DNA from: Fibrella aquatilis
Lineage (GTDB): Bacteria > Bacteroidota > Bacteroidia > Cytophagales > Spirosomataceae
Length of the DNA stretch: 64,000 nt
Reading direction: 5' to 3'
NCBI RefSeq assembly: GCF_017353255.1
Contig: NZ_JAFMYU010000013.1
Location: 62,001-126,000, forward strand
In this document: one piece after another, positions 35,998 through 45,008 of the stretch
How positions within the stretch are numbered: position 1 is the first letter of the stretch
Layout: each line of letters opens with the position of its first letter
Notes under the pieces: generated by a model
Told to the model about the DNA's origin: nothing
The model's input: the letters and a program-made list of their open reading frames with translations, nothing else
The model's database searches: none
Position numbers and translations under genes: made by a program

Positions 35998-37335
35998 ATG
36001 GCAATCATCCTATCTGAAGCGGAAGCCAAGGCGCTTCTGCAAAAAGTCCTCAAGTACTCGAAGGCCGATGAGTGTGAAGTAAACCTGTCGGGCGAAGAGC
36101 GGGGGAACATTCGCTACGCCCGCAACGAGGTATCGACCAGCGGCAACAAGATCAACCAGAACCTGGTGGTGCAGTCGGCCTTTGGCAAGAAAGTAGGCAC
36201 GGCCACGATTGATGAGTTCGACGACGCCTCGCTGGAAAAGGTGGTGCGGCGGGCCGAAGAACTGGCCAAACTAGCGCCCGAAAACCCCGAATACGTGGGC
36301 ATTTTGGGGCCGCAGACGTACCTGAAAAGCAACGGCTTTTTCCAGAATACAGCCAGTATCACGCCCGACGTTCGGGCCGAGGCGGTCTCGAAAAGCTTGG
36401 AACTAACCCGCGCTGCCAACCTCACCGCCGCCGGGTTTATGGACGACTATCGGGGTTATCAGGCTATGATGAACTCCAAGGGTCTGTTTGCCTACTATCC
36501 CAGCACCAACGTCAACTTCTCGCTTACCGTCCGCACCGCCGACGGCAAAGGGTCGGGCTACGTAGCGCGGGGCTATAGCGACATCAGCAAGCTCGACACC
36601 GCCGCCGCTACGCGCATTGCCATGCAAAAAGCGAGTGCGTCGGCCAGTGCTAAGGCCCTGGAGCCGGGCAAGTACACCGTTATTCTGGAACCCACGGCGG
36701 GGGCCGTCTTGCTGGAACAACTCTTTTTCGGCATGGACGCCCGGCAGGCCGACGAAGGGCGCTCGTTTCTGAGCAAGCCCGGCGGCAAGACCAAACTCAA
36801 CGAGAAGATTGTAGACCCCCGCGTCACGATCTACTCCGACCCCACCAACGCCGAACTCCCCGCCTCGCCCTGGGCTGGCGACGGGCAGGCGCAGCAAAAG
36901 ATGCTATGGATCGACAAGGGCGTGGTACAAAACCTGGCTTACTCGCGGTATTGGGCGCAGAAGCAGGGCAAAAAGCCTGTGCCATTTCCCAACAACATGA
37001 TTATGGTAGGGGGTACGGCGTCGCTGGAAGACATCATTAAAGGCACGCAGCGGGGCATTCTGGTCACCAAGCTCTGGTACATCCGCGAGGTAGACCCGCA
37101 GTCGCTGCTGCTGACCGGCCTCACCCGCGACGGGACGTTCTACATCGAAAATGGCAAGATCAAGCATGCCGTGAAGAACTTCCGCTTCAACGAAAGCCCG
37201 GTCATCATGCTCAATAACCTGGAAGTGCTAGGCAAACCCGAGCGCGTGGTCAGCACCGAATCGGAAGGCAACTACCTAATTCCCCCCATGAAAATCCGCG
37301 AGTTCACCTTCAGTAGCCTGAGCGACGCGGTGTAA
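35998..37335 (+). CDS. tldE: TldE/PmbA-like protein, copy 2
   Basis: A 445-aa paralogue of 32404-33744 with the same landmarks: GNIRYARNEVSTSG, FGKKVGTATIDEFDD, MDARQADEGRSFLSKPGG, NFRFNESPVIMLNN. It lacks the glycine-rich loop of copy 1 and, like it, has no HExxxH. The ATG at 35998 aligns with the start of copy 1; an ATG at 35980 is an alternative that would nearly touch the tldD stop. The unit ends at a clear hairpin. Confidence 0.88.
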   Translation: MAIILSEAEAKALLQKVLKYSKADECEVNLSGEERGNIRYARNEVSTSGNKINQNLVVQSAFGKKVGTATIDEFDDASLEKVVRRAEELAKLAPENPEYVGILGPQTYLKSNGFFQNTASITPDVRAEAVSKSLELTRAANLTAAGFMDDYRGYQAMMNSKGLFAYYPSTNVNFSLTVRTADGKGSGYVARGYSDISKLDTAAATRIAMQKASASASAKALEPGKYTVILEPTAGAVLLEQLFFGMDARQADEGRSFLSKPGGKTKLNEKIVDPRVTIYSDPTNAELPASPWAGDGQAQQKMLWIDKGVVQNLAYSRYWAQKQGKKPVPFPNNMIMVGGTASLEDIIKGTQRGILVTKLWYIREVDPQSLLLTGLTRDGTFYIENGKIKHAVKNFRFNESPVIMLNNLEVLGKPERVVSTESEGNYLIPPMKIREFTFSSLSDAV

Positions 37336-37341
37336 TAATCT

Positions 37342-37381
37342 GCTTGCCGCTGACCAAAAACTAATAAGGTCAGCGGCAAGC
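37342..37381 (+). terminator. Perfect 14-bp hairpin after tldDE copy 2
   Basis: GCTTGCCGCTGACC (37342-37355) and its inverse (37368-37381) with a 12-nt A-rich loop, just after the tldE stop. Confidence 0.75.
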
Positions 37382-37432
37382 GAATCAATATAGATCGCAT
37401 TCCGTTTTTCGCTGACAGGCCATATAGATACG

Positions 37433-37687
37433 ATGCAAACACAAACTATTGATCAGATCAAGGCCACGTACCCAGACGAATGGGTACTACTTGGCGACCC
37501 CACATTGTCTGGCGCGCAAGTAGCAGGAGGCATTGTTATTTACCACAGCAAAGACAAGCGTGAGATCGCTTACAGTTCGCCAAACTGGCGCGATCATTTT
37601 CAGTCAGCAATCACCATTTTCACAGGTGAACAACCTAAAAACAGGAAGTTTTGGCTTTTAAAGCAAAAAGCAGTTCTCAATCATTAA
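37433..37687 (+). CDS. Small protein often found beside retropepsin-like genes
   Basis: An 84-aa protein: IKATYPDEWVLLGDPTLSGA, then VAGGIVIYHSKDKREIAY. From memory, small proteins with a PNEWVLLGDP...HSKDKREI pattern commonly precede a retropepsin-like aspartic protease in Bacteroidota and cyanobacteria. No protease follows here; the next gene is a convergent nuclease. It is probably an orphan half of a two-gene module. Confidence 0.6.
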   Translation: MQTQTIDQIKATYPDEWVLLGDPTLSGAQVAGGIVIYHSKDKREIAYSSPNWRDHFQSAITIFTGEQPKNRKFWLLKQKAVLNH

Positions 37688-37694
37688 GTGATTA

Positions 37695-38366
37695 TCAAGC
37701 TAAAACAGTGCCTAGTGACCTGTTTACATAATCTTTTATCATACTTAAAACTTGATCTCCATCAATCAATTTGAGATAATACTTGTATGCTTGTGTTGAA
37801 AACTTTCTCAGAACATCCAGTGAGTACTTATAATTAGTAACCACAATGCCTGTGCTAGCCTTTAATTCATTCACTTTGTATATGAACCTTTCTATTACAT
37901 CTATGCCCACTTTCTTCTCTTTCTGAGTTGATTTGCATTCGATAAGGTGAGACGTTGGAATAACCCCACCACGAACCGCTATCATATCATAGCCGCCATC
38001 TCGCGTTCGTTTCGTAGGGGTGACATTATATCCTGCGCAAGAGAACAGTCTTGCGACAACTCTTTCAAAATTGTAATGATGTATTTCGTACATTTTCTTA
38101 TTGTTTTCGTATATCTGCAATATTATTTCATCCACTGGATCCTTTTGGGTAGCGTCGTTTTTGAGTACATTCAAAATTAATACCGCACTCAAGGATAAGC
38201 AATCTGGCTTAAATGGCTTAAGTTCGTCTACACTAACCGTAACGTCACTATCGCCAATGCGAAATAAAAAATTTTCGAGAATAGGAACGATTGGACTAGT
38301 AGCTATGACTCCATTAATAGTCAAAAGGTTCTTCAAAAGAACAGAAGAGCTAACTAAAAATTTCAT
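37695..38366 (-). CDS. Mrr-type restriction endonuclease-like protein
   Basis: A 223-aa, AT-rich protein. The C-terminal half is a clear Mrr_cat domain: NFERVVARLFSCAGYNVTPT, then TRDGGYDMIAV (catalytic Asp) and HLIECKST (ExK), ending with helices (VIERFIYKVNELKASTGIVV). The N-terminal 100 residues have no recognisable domain. It could be a solitary restriction or defence nuclease. Start at ATG 38366; an ATG at 38411 is possible. Its composition differs from the GC-rich neighbours. Confidence 0.8.
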   Translation of the reverse strand: MKFLVSSSVLLKNLLTINGVIATSPIVPILENFLFRIGDSDVTVSVDELKPFKPDCLSLSAVLILNVLKNDATQKDPVDEIILQIYENNKKMYEIHHYNFERVVARLFSCAGYNVTPTKRTRDGGYDMIAVRGGVIPTSHLIECKSTQKEKKVGIDVIERFIYKVNELKASTGIVVTNYKYSLDVLRKFSTQAYKYYLKLIDGDQVLSMIKDYVNRSLGTVLA

Positions 38367-38485
38367 GAGTAGATTATTTTGTACATTCAAATATAAACAT
38401 TTACTCCACAATAAAACCGCAAGTGATTAGTCTTTCTTTGTCAAGGTTTTCACAATTTCAGGCTCCCGCTTAACTCATATTTTCT

Positions 38486-38989
38486 ATGATCATCCAGACG
38501 CTACAAACGCTCTTCAGGCGGGACCTCAATAGGCTGAAGAAAGAAATCTCGCTCTACGAAAACGAAGCGGCTATCTGGACGGTGGCACCGGGCATTGCCA
38601 ATTCGGCGGGGAATCTGTGTCTACACCTGATTGGCAACCTGAACACCTATATCGGGGCAGAACCGGGTAAAACAGGTTATATCCGCAACCGCGACGACGA
38701 GTTTTCATTGAAAAACGCCCCCCGATCTACGTTGCTTTCGCAGTTAGACGACACAATAGCAGCTGTTGAAGCAGGGCTAAATAATGTTAACTGTCAGCAG
38801 CTTGAACAGGAATATCCCTTGCTCGTTTTTGCCGAAAAAACCAGCACAGGCTATTTTCTTATTCACCTGGCTACCCACCTGGGTTATCACCTGGTCAGGT
38901 CAATTACCACCAGTGGCTGCTGGATTTATAAGCACTATGCTACAAAAACGGATGAAGAAATTGCGCAATGCTACCCGGCATTTGCCTAA
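38486..38989 (+). CDS. DinB-like / DUF1572 family protein
   Basis: A 167-aa four-helix-bundle protein of the DinB-like type: IANSAGNLCLHLIGNLNTYIGA carries the first His, and a later LIHLATHLGYHL carries further His ligands. Such proteins bind a metal and may be thiol-dependent transferases. The substrate is unknown. Its stop lies inside the next gene (a 38-bp overlap with the start chosen for 38952). Confidence 0.75.
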   Translation: MIIQTLQTLFRRDLNRLKKEISLYENEAAIWTVAPGIANSAGNLCLHLIGNLNTYIGAEPGKTGYIRNRDDEFSLKNAPRSTLLSQLDDTIAAVEAGLNNVNCQQLEQEYPLLVFAEKTSTGYFLIHLATHLGYHLVRSITTSGCWIYKHYATKTDEEIAQCYPAFA

Positions 38990-39578
38990 CATCGAGTGGT
39001 GGCGGGAGAGCAATTTGTTCCTCAATCTTGATAGATTGAGTATATACGGTAAAGCCTATGTCAAATTCCGTATTGAACCTTGGACCATTTCTATCACCGA
39101 CAGTGAAATTCCACAGCCAACCGGCAGACTCAAAAGGCGTATTATCGAGAGCCTGCTTGATATTTATGACCATTGGGAGCATCAATTGGCCGAATTAGGT
39201 GAACCCTATTATTTGAAAATCTGGCTGTATGATCCCGATTTCAGGGAATCGCAAGTGGTGTGTGCCATCGGTGAAAAGATTAACCACTATGAGCGGGTCT
39301 TCAACAAAGTTGATGAGCCTAAACTATTTCATCCTGAACATTACGGTTCACTACAGAAGCGTTTGAAGGGCTACAGATGGGAAGCCCATATTGACGATAT
39401 AGAGCTGACAAGCGATATCGTGGGAACCCGCGACGATTACGACACAATCACCAGATATGAACAGATGCAGGGTTGGTTCCGCCGCAAGACGAAGCGTGCT
39501 TACAAGACGTATACTCTGGACGATGGCCGGGATGTGCATCTAATCAAACGGGGACTTATCTGGGTGGGCAGCCGTTAA
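38952..39578 (+). CDS. Conserved-looking protein of unknown function
   Basis: A 208-aa soluble protein rich in W, Y, R and D (LPNIEWWRESNLFLNLDRL; GWFRRKTKRAYKTYTLDD). I recognise no family. Codon use is consistent with a real gene, and the frame stays open well past the DinB-like gene. The start is uncertain: ATG 38952 or 38937 both overlap the preceding gene, implying translational coupling. Confidence 0.6.
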   Translation: MKKLRNATRHLPNIEWWRESNLFLNLDRLSIYGKAYVKFRIEPWTISITDSEIPQPTGRLKRRIIESLLDIYDHWEHQLAELGEPYYLKIWLYDPDFRESQVVCAIGEKINHYERVFNKVDEPKLFHPEHYGSLQKRLKGYRWEAHIDDIELTSDIVGTRDDYDTITRYEQMQGWFRRKTKRAYKTYTLDDGRDVHLIKRGLIWVGSR

Positions 39579-39756
39579 TACTCGGCTATAGTATTCTGAT
39601 AGTCAATATACTATCCATTTTCATTGACTACTTTTTGGCGTCGATTGGCTCAGATTATAACCTGAGCCGCCTCAAATTAATGCTGAGGCGCAGCGCGAAG
39701 TGAGTGCTGCCACCTTTGGGTCATCAATCACAAACGCCCCAACGGGCACGCTGATC
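39579..39756. other. Intergenic region with several short hairpins
   Basis: About 180 bp containing imperfect pairings: TAGTCAAT/ATTGACTA, GGCTCAG/CTGAGCC and GCCTCA/TGAGGC. One of them probably terminates the gene ending at 39578, and the region carries the receptor promoter. Confidence 0.45.
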
Positions 39757-42180
39757 ATGACTCGTTTCGCTACCCTCGCCTGCTTGCTGCTGACTTCGCT
39801 TTCGGCCCTGGCCCAGACCATCATTGGCTCTGTTCAGGATGGTGCCAACACACCCGCCCCCTTCGCAGCTGTCAAACTCCTTCGTGCAGCTGACTCGTCG
39901 TTCGTAAAAGGCACCGTGACTAACGAAGCTGGGAGTTTGACCATCGTCAACGTAGCGGCGGGGGCTTACCTGGTACAGGCCTCGTTTGTGGGTATGGCCA
40001 ATGCCACGGTTCGCGCTATGGTTGTTGAGGGCAAAGCAACCGTGCTGCCGCCCATTATGCTGCGGGCCAATGACCAGACGCTGGCTCAACTCACCGTCCG
40101 GGCCACCAAACCCTACGTGGAGATACAGGCCGACAAGACCGTGCTGAACGTGGCCGCTAACGCCTCGGCGCAAAGCAAAACAGCCTATGAGCTGCTGCAA
40201 CAGGCCCCCGGCGTGGTGATCGACCCAAACGAGAACATTCGTATGGCGGGTAAGCAGGGTGTGAACGTGTTTATCGACGGCAAACCCACCAACCTGTCGG
40301 CGGCTGATCTGGCCAATCTGCTCCGGGCCACGCCCGCCGCCAACATCGCTACGGTCGAACTGATTGCTAACCCATCGGCGCGGTATGATGCGCAGGGCGG
40401 GGCCGGGATCATCAACATCCGGTTTCGGCGTGACAAGAGCCTGGGCCTGAACGGTAACGCCTCGGCGGGCTATGCGCAGAGCGATCATTACCGCGCCAAC
40501 GCCGCCGTCGACCTCAACTACCGCACCAAACGCCTGAACCTATATGGTAACCTGTCGGGCAGTGATAATTTCCAGAACACGCGGGTGGGCATCGACCGGA
40601 TGGCGGGCGTGTCGCGGTTTTCGCAACGCGGGTTCGACACCGACGGCACGCAGGCGGTGGTGTATAAGATGGGGGCCGACTACGGCTTTGGCACGAATAA
40701 AACCACCCCGCAGCACACGCTGGGGCTGATTGTGGCGGGCAACGCAGCTACCAACCAGTTCGGCACCTTCACCAATACCGATCTATTCAGCGGCCGCGCC
40801 ACACCCGATTCGAGCCTGACCAACCGGGTAGATAGCCCCAGCCAAAACCAGCGGTTCAACGCAGCCCTTAACTACCAATATGCCGATACGCTGGGCCTGA
40901 CGCTCTACCTCGACGCCGACTACACCCGCTTCAACAATACTGCGCCCAGCCGCATCATTAGCCAGTATGTGGGCGCTAACGGGCAGCCGTTGTTCAGTCG
41001 CCAAAACCGATTCGATGCCAGCACGGGCATCACCATCCAGACGTACCGCGCTGATCTGACAAAAGACTGGAAAGCCCGTAACCTCAAGCTCGAAACGGGT
41101 TTGAAGCATACCGACGTTGCCACCAATAACAACCTGCTGGCCTACACCGGTGCCGAAGACCGCCCGGACGTGAATCGTACCAACCAGTTTACTTACCGCG
41201 AGATCGTGACGGCAGCCTATGCATCGCTAAACCACACAACGGGCAAATGGACCGTGCAGGCAGGCCTCCGAGCCGAAAACTCGACCGTGCTGGGCCGCTC
41301 CACTGACCTACTCAACCGTAGCATAAACAGACCCGACACCAGCTATCTGAACCTGTTTCCTACGGCTTTTGTGCAATACCAGGCTTCGCAAAACAGCCAG
41401 TTTAACCTAAGCTACGGGCGGCGCATTGACCGCCCTAACTACCAGGATATGAACCCGTTTGTGTATCAGGTAGACCCCTATACCAGTCAGCGGGGCAACC
41501 CCTACCTGCGGCCCGCCTACACCCACAACGCCGCCCTGAGCTACACCTACAAATGGGCTATGACGCTGAAACTAGACTACAGCCAAACCGGTGATTTTTC
41601 GACCGACGTGATCCGGCAGCAGGGCCTAACGGGCTACCGGACCGTGGCCAACGTAGGCAGCGCCGACGCCCTAAACCTGTCATTGAATACCCCGATCACG
41701 ATCAACAAATGGTGGAATGCCTACCTCTACGCCGGGGCTACCTGGAACCGCTTCCGGGGCAGCGTCGCTCCGGGTGAATCGTTCGATAGGCGGGCGTTTG
41801 CGTTCGAGGGTTACATGCAGCATTCGTTTACGCTCTCGAAAGTCTGGGAAGCGCAGGTATCGGGCTTCTGGAATGCGCCTACCCAGCAGACCATCTACCA
41901 GATTGGCGGCCTCGGCGCGCTGAACCTGAGTGTACAGAAGAAGATGCTCGACGGGCGCGGCAGGCTCACGCTGGGTATCGACGACCTGCTCAATACCATG
42001 CGCTGGAAACAGTCAGGGACTTTTGCCGATGGGCAGCAGTTTGCCGTCGACCGCAAATGGGAAAGCCGCCGCGCTACCATCCGGTTTACCTACCGTTTCG
42101 GCAGCAGCGACATCAAAGAAGCCCGCGAACGCAAAGACAACACCGGTGCCAGTCGGATTAAAGCAGCAGGAAACCTATGA
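39757..42180 (+). CDS. Outer-membrane receptor with carboxypeptidase-regulatory-like N-terminus
   Basis: An 807-aa TonB-dependent-receptor-type protein. It has a signal peptide (LLLTSLSALAQ) and a CarboxypepD_reg-like domain (GSVQDGANTPAPFAAVKLLRAADSS). A plug region follows (AYELLQQAPGVVIDPNENIRMAGKQGVNVFIDGK). A long beta-barrel closes it, ending in TIRFTYRFGSSD. This subtype (outer membrane beta-barrel family) is common in Bacteroidota and its ligand is often unknown. The start at 39757 opens the signal peptide. It overlaps the next gene by 4 bp. Confidence 0.88.
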   Translation: MTRFATLACLLLTSLSALAQTIIGSVQDGANTPAPFAAVKLLRAADSSFVKGTVTNEAGSLTIVNVAAGAYLVQASFVGMANATVRAMVVEGKATVLPPIMLRANDQTLAQLTVRATKPYVEIQADKTVLNVAANASAQSKTAYELLQQAPGVVIDPNENIRMAGKQGVNVFIDGKPTNLSAADLANLLRATPAANIATVELIANPSARYDAQGGAGIINIRFRRDKSLGLNGNASAGYAQSDHYRANAAVDLNYRTKRLNLYGNLSGSDNFQNTRVGIDRMAGVSRFSQRGFDTDGTQAVVYKMGADYGFGTNKTTPQHTLGLIVAGNAATNQFGTFTNTDLFSGRATPDSSLTNRVDSPSQNQRFNAALNYQYADTLGLTLYLDADYTRFNNTAPSRIISQYVGANGQPLFSRQNRFDASTGITIQTYRADLTKDWKARNLKLETGLKHTDVATNNNLLAYTGAEDRPDVNRTNQFTYREIVTAAYASLNHTTGKWTVQAGLRAENSTVLGRSTDLLNRSINRPDTSYLNLFPTAFVQYQASQNSQFNLSYGRRIDRPNYQDMNPFVYQVDPYTSQRGNPYLRPAYTHNAALSYTYKWAMTLKLDYSQTGDFSTDVIRQQGLTGYRTVANVGSADALNLSLNTPITINKWWNAYLYAGATWNRFRGSVAPGESFDRRAFAFEGYMQHSFTLSKVWEAQVSGFWNAPTQQTIYQIGGLGALNLSVQKKMLDGRGRLTLGIDDLLNTMRWKQSGTFADGQQFAVDRKWESRRATIRFTYRFGSSDIKEARERKDNTGASRIKAAGNL

Positions 42181-42545
42181 ACAACAGTATGAAATCACTC
42201 ATCACAACCACGTTCTTGGGTCTACTACTGACCACCAAGTGCGTTGCCCAATCGCCACCCCTAGTGACGCTCAACCTCAAAAATAATAGCGTCTTTCCGC
42301 GCCATTTCAAGTTTCTTGAGCGGCACCCCAGCGTGAGCTACCCCAACGTGTTTACAGCCTATATCATGCCGGGGCAATCCTACACCGTACAACTAAAACC
42401 CGGCACGGTGCTGTCGCAGGTAACACAGCGCGAGATCAACGCTACCATGCGGGGGCAAACCGCACCGGGGCAACTACTTTTGGTGGTAAAGGCCAACGAT
42501 CAGGGGCGGACGGTGGCCCTGATTGAACGGAAAATCAGACAGTAA
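42177..42545 (+). CDS. Small secreted protein of unknown function
   Basis: A 122-aa exported protein (signal SLITTTFLGLLLTTKCVAQ). The mature part is beta-rich (VTLNLKNNSVFPRHFKFLER, GQLLLVVKANDQGRTVAL). It is translationally coupled to the receptor by an ATGA overlap, so it may be an accessory periplasmic partner. No family is recognised. Confidence 0.7.
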   Translation: MNNSMKSLITTTFLGLLLTTKCVAQSPPLVTLNLKNNSVFPRHFKFLERHPSVSYPNVFTAYIMPGQSYTVQLKPGTVLSQVTQREINATMRGQTAPGQLLLVVKANDQGRTVALIERKIRQ

Positions 42546-42579
42546 TTCGGCTTATTTTGCGCCCTCTTCCCACTGCATC

Positions 42580-43788
42580 ATGAACTTCTACTTCTCTGTT
42601 TATTCCACGCCATTGCTCATTGGCTTCATTCAGGGTTTGGTCTACGCCATGTTGCTGTGGGTGCGGGGTTGGCGCGAAGAGCGGCTGTCCGACACACTGC
42701 TGGGATGGATGGTACTGGCACTGTGCTTCAGTTTTCTCGATTATATGTTGGGCTTTGCAGGCATCGAGATTTTGTGGAACGAACTAGAATTTTTTCCCCG
42801 GTCGCTCGACTTGCTCTTACCGCCGCTGTTCTATTTCTACCTCCGCAGCCAGTTCGACGGCTCGTTCCGGTTTTATTGGCGCGACCTCCGACATGCACTA
42901 CCTTTCCTGATCGACACGCTTTACCACCTGATCATCTTTGCCGCTGGTCCTGACTTTGTGTCGAACTGGAAAGCCAACGTGCATGACGCGTTTGGCGGCG
43001 ACCGCGTTGAGTATGCCATTGGGGCGGGGCAGCAACTGTTGTACCTCTACTGGTCGCTGCAACTCTACCGCGACTACCGCGGCTGGATCAAAACGCAGTT
43101 TTCCGACACCGATACCATCAGTTTCGGCTGGTTCCGCAATTTCCTGATTGCCCTCACGGTCACGTTGCTGTTTGCTTTTGTTATGGATGGCCTCGACCTC
43201 TGGCTGAACCTCTCCTTCTGGCAAGATTGGTGGGACAACCTGGTGTATGTGGTCCTGGTTTACTACGTCAGTATCACGGGCTACGCGCAAATACAACCTA
43301 CCCGCCGATTGGCTTTCTCGGCCAACGCCAACATCACCCCCAGGCCACCCGTTCAGGAGCCAATCCTAACTGACACTCCGGCAGGTGTGGCCCTCCCCAA
43401 ACTAACCGCTACTGATATACGGTCTGTTGACCAGGGATTAGGCGCCGAGCTTGAAGCGCAAAAGCAGGAGCTGTTAACGATTATGGCTACCGAAAAACCA
43501 TACCTAGAACCTGACCTCTCACTGGCTGACCTGGCCCGGCGAATGCAGGTTCACCCCGTCACGCTGTCGCAGGTGATCAACACGGGTACGGGCCGGAACT
43601 TCAATGACTTCGTGAATGCCTATCGCGTCGAGGAATTTAAGCGGCAGGTGCGCAACCCGGCCAATGCACACCTTAGTTTTTTGGGCCTGGCGCTCAACTG
43701 CGGGTTCAATTCCAAAGCTACCTTCAATCGGGCCTTCCGCAAGTTTACAGGCACTTCGCCGGGCGCATTTTCCGGACAGACGGAATAA
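42580..43788 (+). CDS. Membrane-bound AraC-type transcriptional regulator
   Basis: A 402-aa protein. Residues 1-250 contain about seven transmembrane helices (STPLLIGFIQGLVYAMLLWVR and following). The C-terminal 100 residues are an AraC helix-turn-helix pair (SLADLARRMQVHPVTLSQVINT; FLGLALNCGFNSKATFNRAFRKFTGTSP). Such fusions in Bacteroidota sense something at the membrane. It lies 34 bp after the receptor unit, so it may respond to the receptor's ligand; that is inference. Start at ATG 42580. Confidence 0.88.
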   Translation: MNFYFSVYSTPLLIGFIQGLVYAMLLWVRGWREERLSDTLLGWMVLALCFSFLDYMLGFAGIEILWNELEFFPRSLDLLLPPLFYFYLRSQFDGSFRFYWRDLRHALPFLIDTLYHLIIFAAGPDFVSNWKANVHDAFGGDRVEYAIGAGQQLLYLYWSLQLYRDYRGWIKTQFSDTDTISFGWFRNFLIALTVTLLFAFVMDGLDLWLNLSFWQDWWDNLVYVVLVYYVSITGYAQIQPTRRLAFSANANITPRPPVQEPILTDTPAGVALPKLTATDIRSVDQGLGAELEAQKQELLTIMATEKPYLEPDLSLADLARRMQVHPVTLSQVINTGTGRNFNDFVNAYRVEEFKRQVRNPANAHLSFLGLALNCGFNSKATFNRAFRKFTGTSPGAFSGQTE

Positions 43789-43914
43789 AACGAAAAAGCC
43801 CATCGGCGGTTGGCAGACAGGCTTTGTTGGGTAGTTGAGGGTAAAACCACGGAACGCACCCAAAAGTTTCAGCTTTAGAACATAGTGCGTTTATTTTTCT
43901 GAAAATTTTTGTGC

Positions 43915-44604
43915 TCACCCTTGCGCCTTCACCCATTGACTGTGTTGGCAATTGGGACAAGTCAGATTTTGATCGGGTTGCATGGGTTGGGTATAGCCAC
44001 AGCGGTCGCAGGCGTAGGTGTCTGCCGTGACAATATGCCGGGTGAATTGGGCGAGTGCCTTGGGCAAGATAGGCAAGCCTGGTTTCACCTGATTGTCGGA
44101 TTGTTTATACAGGCTCAACGTGCCGTTAGCTTCCAATATCGCCACGCGTACCTCGCCCAGTTGCTCAATGCCCGCCTGCCGCAAGTCGGCGAAGAGTTCG
44201 TCTTTACCCAGGTCTTCATCGTCGAAGTTTTTAGTCAGGATGCAGCCATCTTCGATCACGTAGACGGGTACGCCTTCTAGTTTTTCGCGAATAGTTTTGT
44301 TGCGGTCGCTGAGTTTGGTGATGAACTTGTAGCAGAGCATAATAACCACAAACACCACCACCGCCGCCCCCAGCGGCACGTCGTGGTAGAACATAGGATC
44401 GCCCGCCGCCGAGCCAAGTCCAATCAGCAAAACTAGCTCATAAACAGACAGTTGCCGTACTTCCCGCTTACCCGAAATACTAAGCGCCGCCAGAATCACG
44501 ACAAACATAAATACCGTACGCAGGGCTACCTCACCCAGAAAGGCGAGCGGAAAATCGTGCAGCCACATACGCTGCCAATCGAAGGGTATAACGGGGTCGT
44601 CCAT
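43915..44604 (-). CDS. DUF421 (YetF-type) membrane protein with C-terminal zinc ribbon
   Basis: A 229-aa protein. Three N-terminal membrane helices (LGEVALRTVFMFVVILAALSI and following) lead into the cytosolic YetF/DUF421 domain (KLEGVPVYVIEDGCILTKNF; ELFADLRQAGIEQLGEVRVAILEANGTLSLY). The extra C-terminus has two Cys pairs (CDRCGYTQ and CPNCQHSQ), a zinc-ribbon pattern not part of the usual domain. The start at 44604 is chosen because the ORF further upstream runs through an inverted repeat. Confidence 0.85.
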   Translation of the reverse strand: MDDPVIPFDWQRMWLHDFPLAFLGEVALRTVFMFVVILAALSISGKREVRQLSVYELVLLIGLGSAAGDPMFYHDVPLGAAVVVFVVIMLCYKFITKLSDRNKTIREKLEGVPVYVIEDGCILTKNFDDEDLGKDELFADLRQAGIEQLGEVRVAILEANGTLSLYKQSDNQVKPGLPILPKALAQFTRHIVTADTYACDRCGYTQPMQPDQNLTCPNCQHSQWVKAQG

Positions 44605-44606
44605 AT

Positions 44607-44735
44607 CAGTAACCAATTCTACAGTAAGCAGTATGCAGTGTTGCTGACGCCAATGCCTCGGCGCTAGCGTATTCGTGCGCCGAGACGTCGGACCGCAGCC
44701 CCACTGCATACTGCATACTGTAGAACTGGTTACTG
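44607..44735. repeat. Long inverted repeat of CAGTATGCAGT words
   Basis: Arms of about 34 nt (near 44607-44640 and 44702-44735), with two mismatches, enclose a nested stem (CCTCGGCGC/GCGCCGAG). It begins 3 bp upstream of the DUF421 start codon and follows the small gene 44741-44935, so it probably separates the two transcription units. Confidence 0.85.
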
Positions 44736-44740
44736 TAACG

Positions 44741-44935
44741 TTATTTTCCTTTCTTCCGAATGCGGATATTACGGGTTTCAGCCCATTTTTCGGCTTGGGC
44801 GGTGGCGATAGCAATGGCTTTGGACTCGTCGTTGCCGTCGGCAAGCAGGGCGTTGGTAATTTCAATGGCTTTGCTGCGCACGGGTGCCATAAAGTTTTTC
44901 AGCGAAGCCGGATAATCTGTTTTCGAGTAAGGCAT
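44741..44935 (-). CDS. Small conserved basic protein of unknown function
   Basis: A 64-aa cytosolic protein (MPYSKTDYPASLKNFMAPVR; AIEITNALLADGNDESKAIA; IATAQAEKWAETRN) with a basic KKGK end. Similar short proteins beginning MPYSK...YPASLKN recur in Bacteroidota, often with stress-related genes. No role is known to me. Its 3' end faces the long inverted repeat. Confidence 0.7.
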   Translation of the reverse strand: MPYSKTDYPASLKNFMAPVRSKAIEITNALLADGNDESKAIAIATAQAEKWAETRNIRIRKKGK

Positions 44936-45008
44936 ATACGAGCGCGTTTGGTTATGCTGCCCTAACGCCCACAGCCCGTTGCGCTGCCAAAAATCTTTGT
45001 TAATGGCC

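Noticed and set aside
44605-44865. N-terminal extension of the DUF421 protein
   Set aside because: The extra 87 residues are translated from a long inverted repeat and from DNA opposite the 44741-44935 gene; homology starts at 44604.
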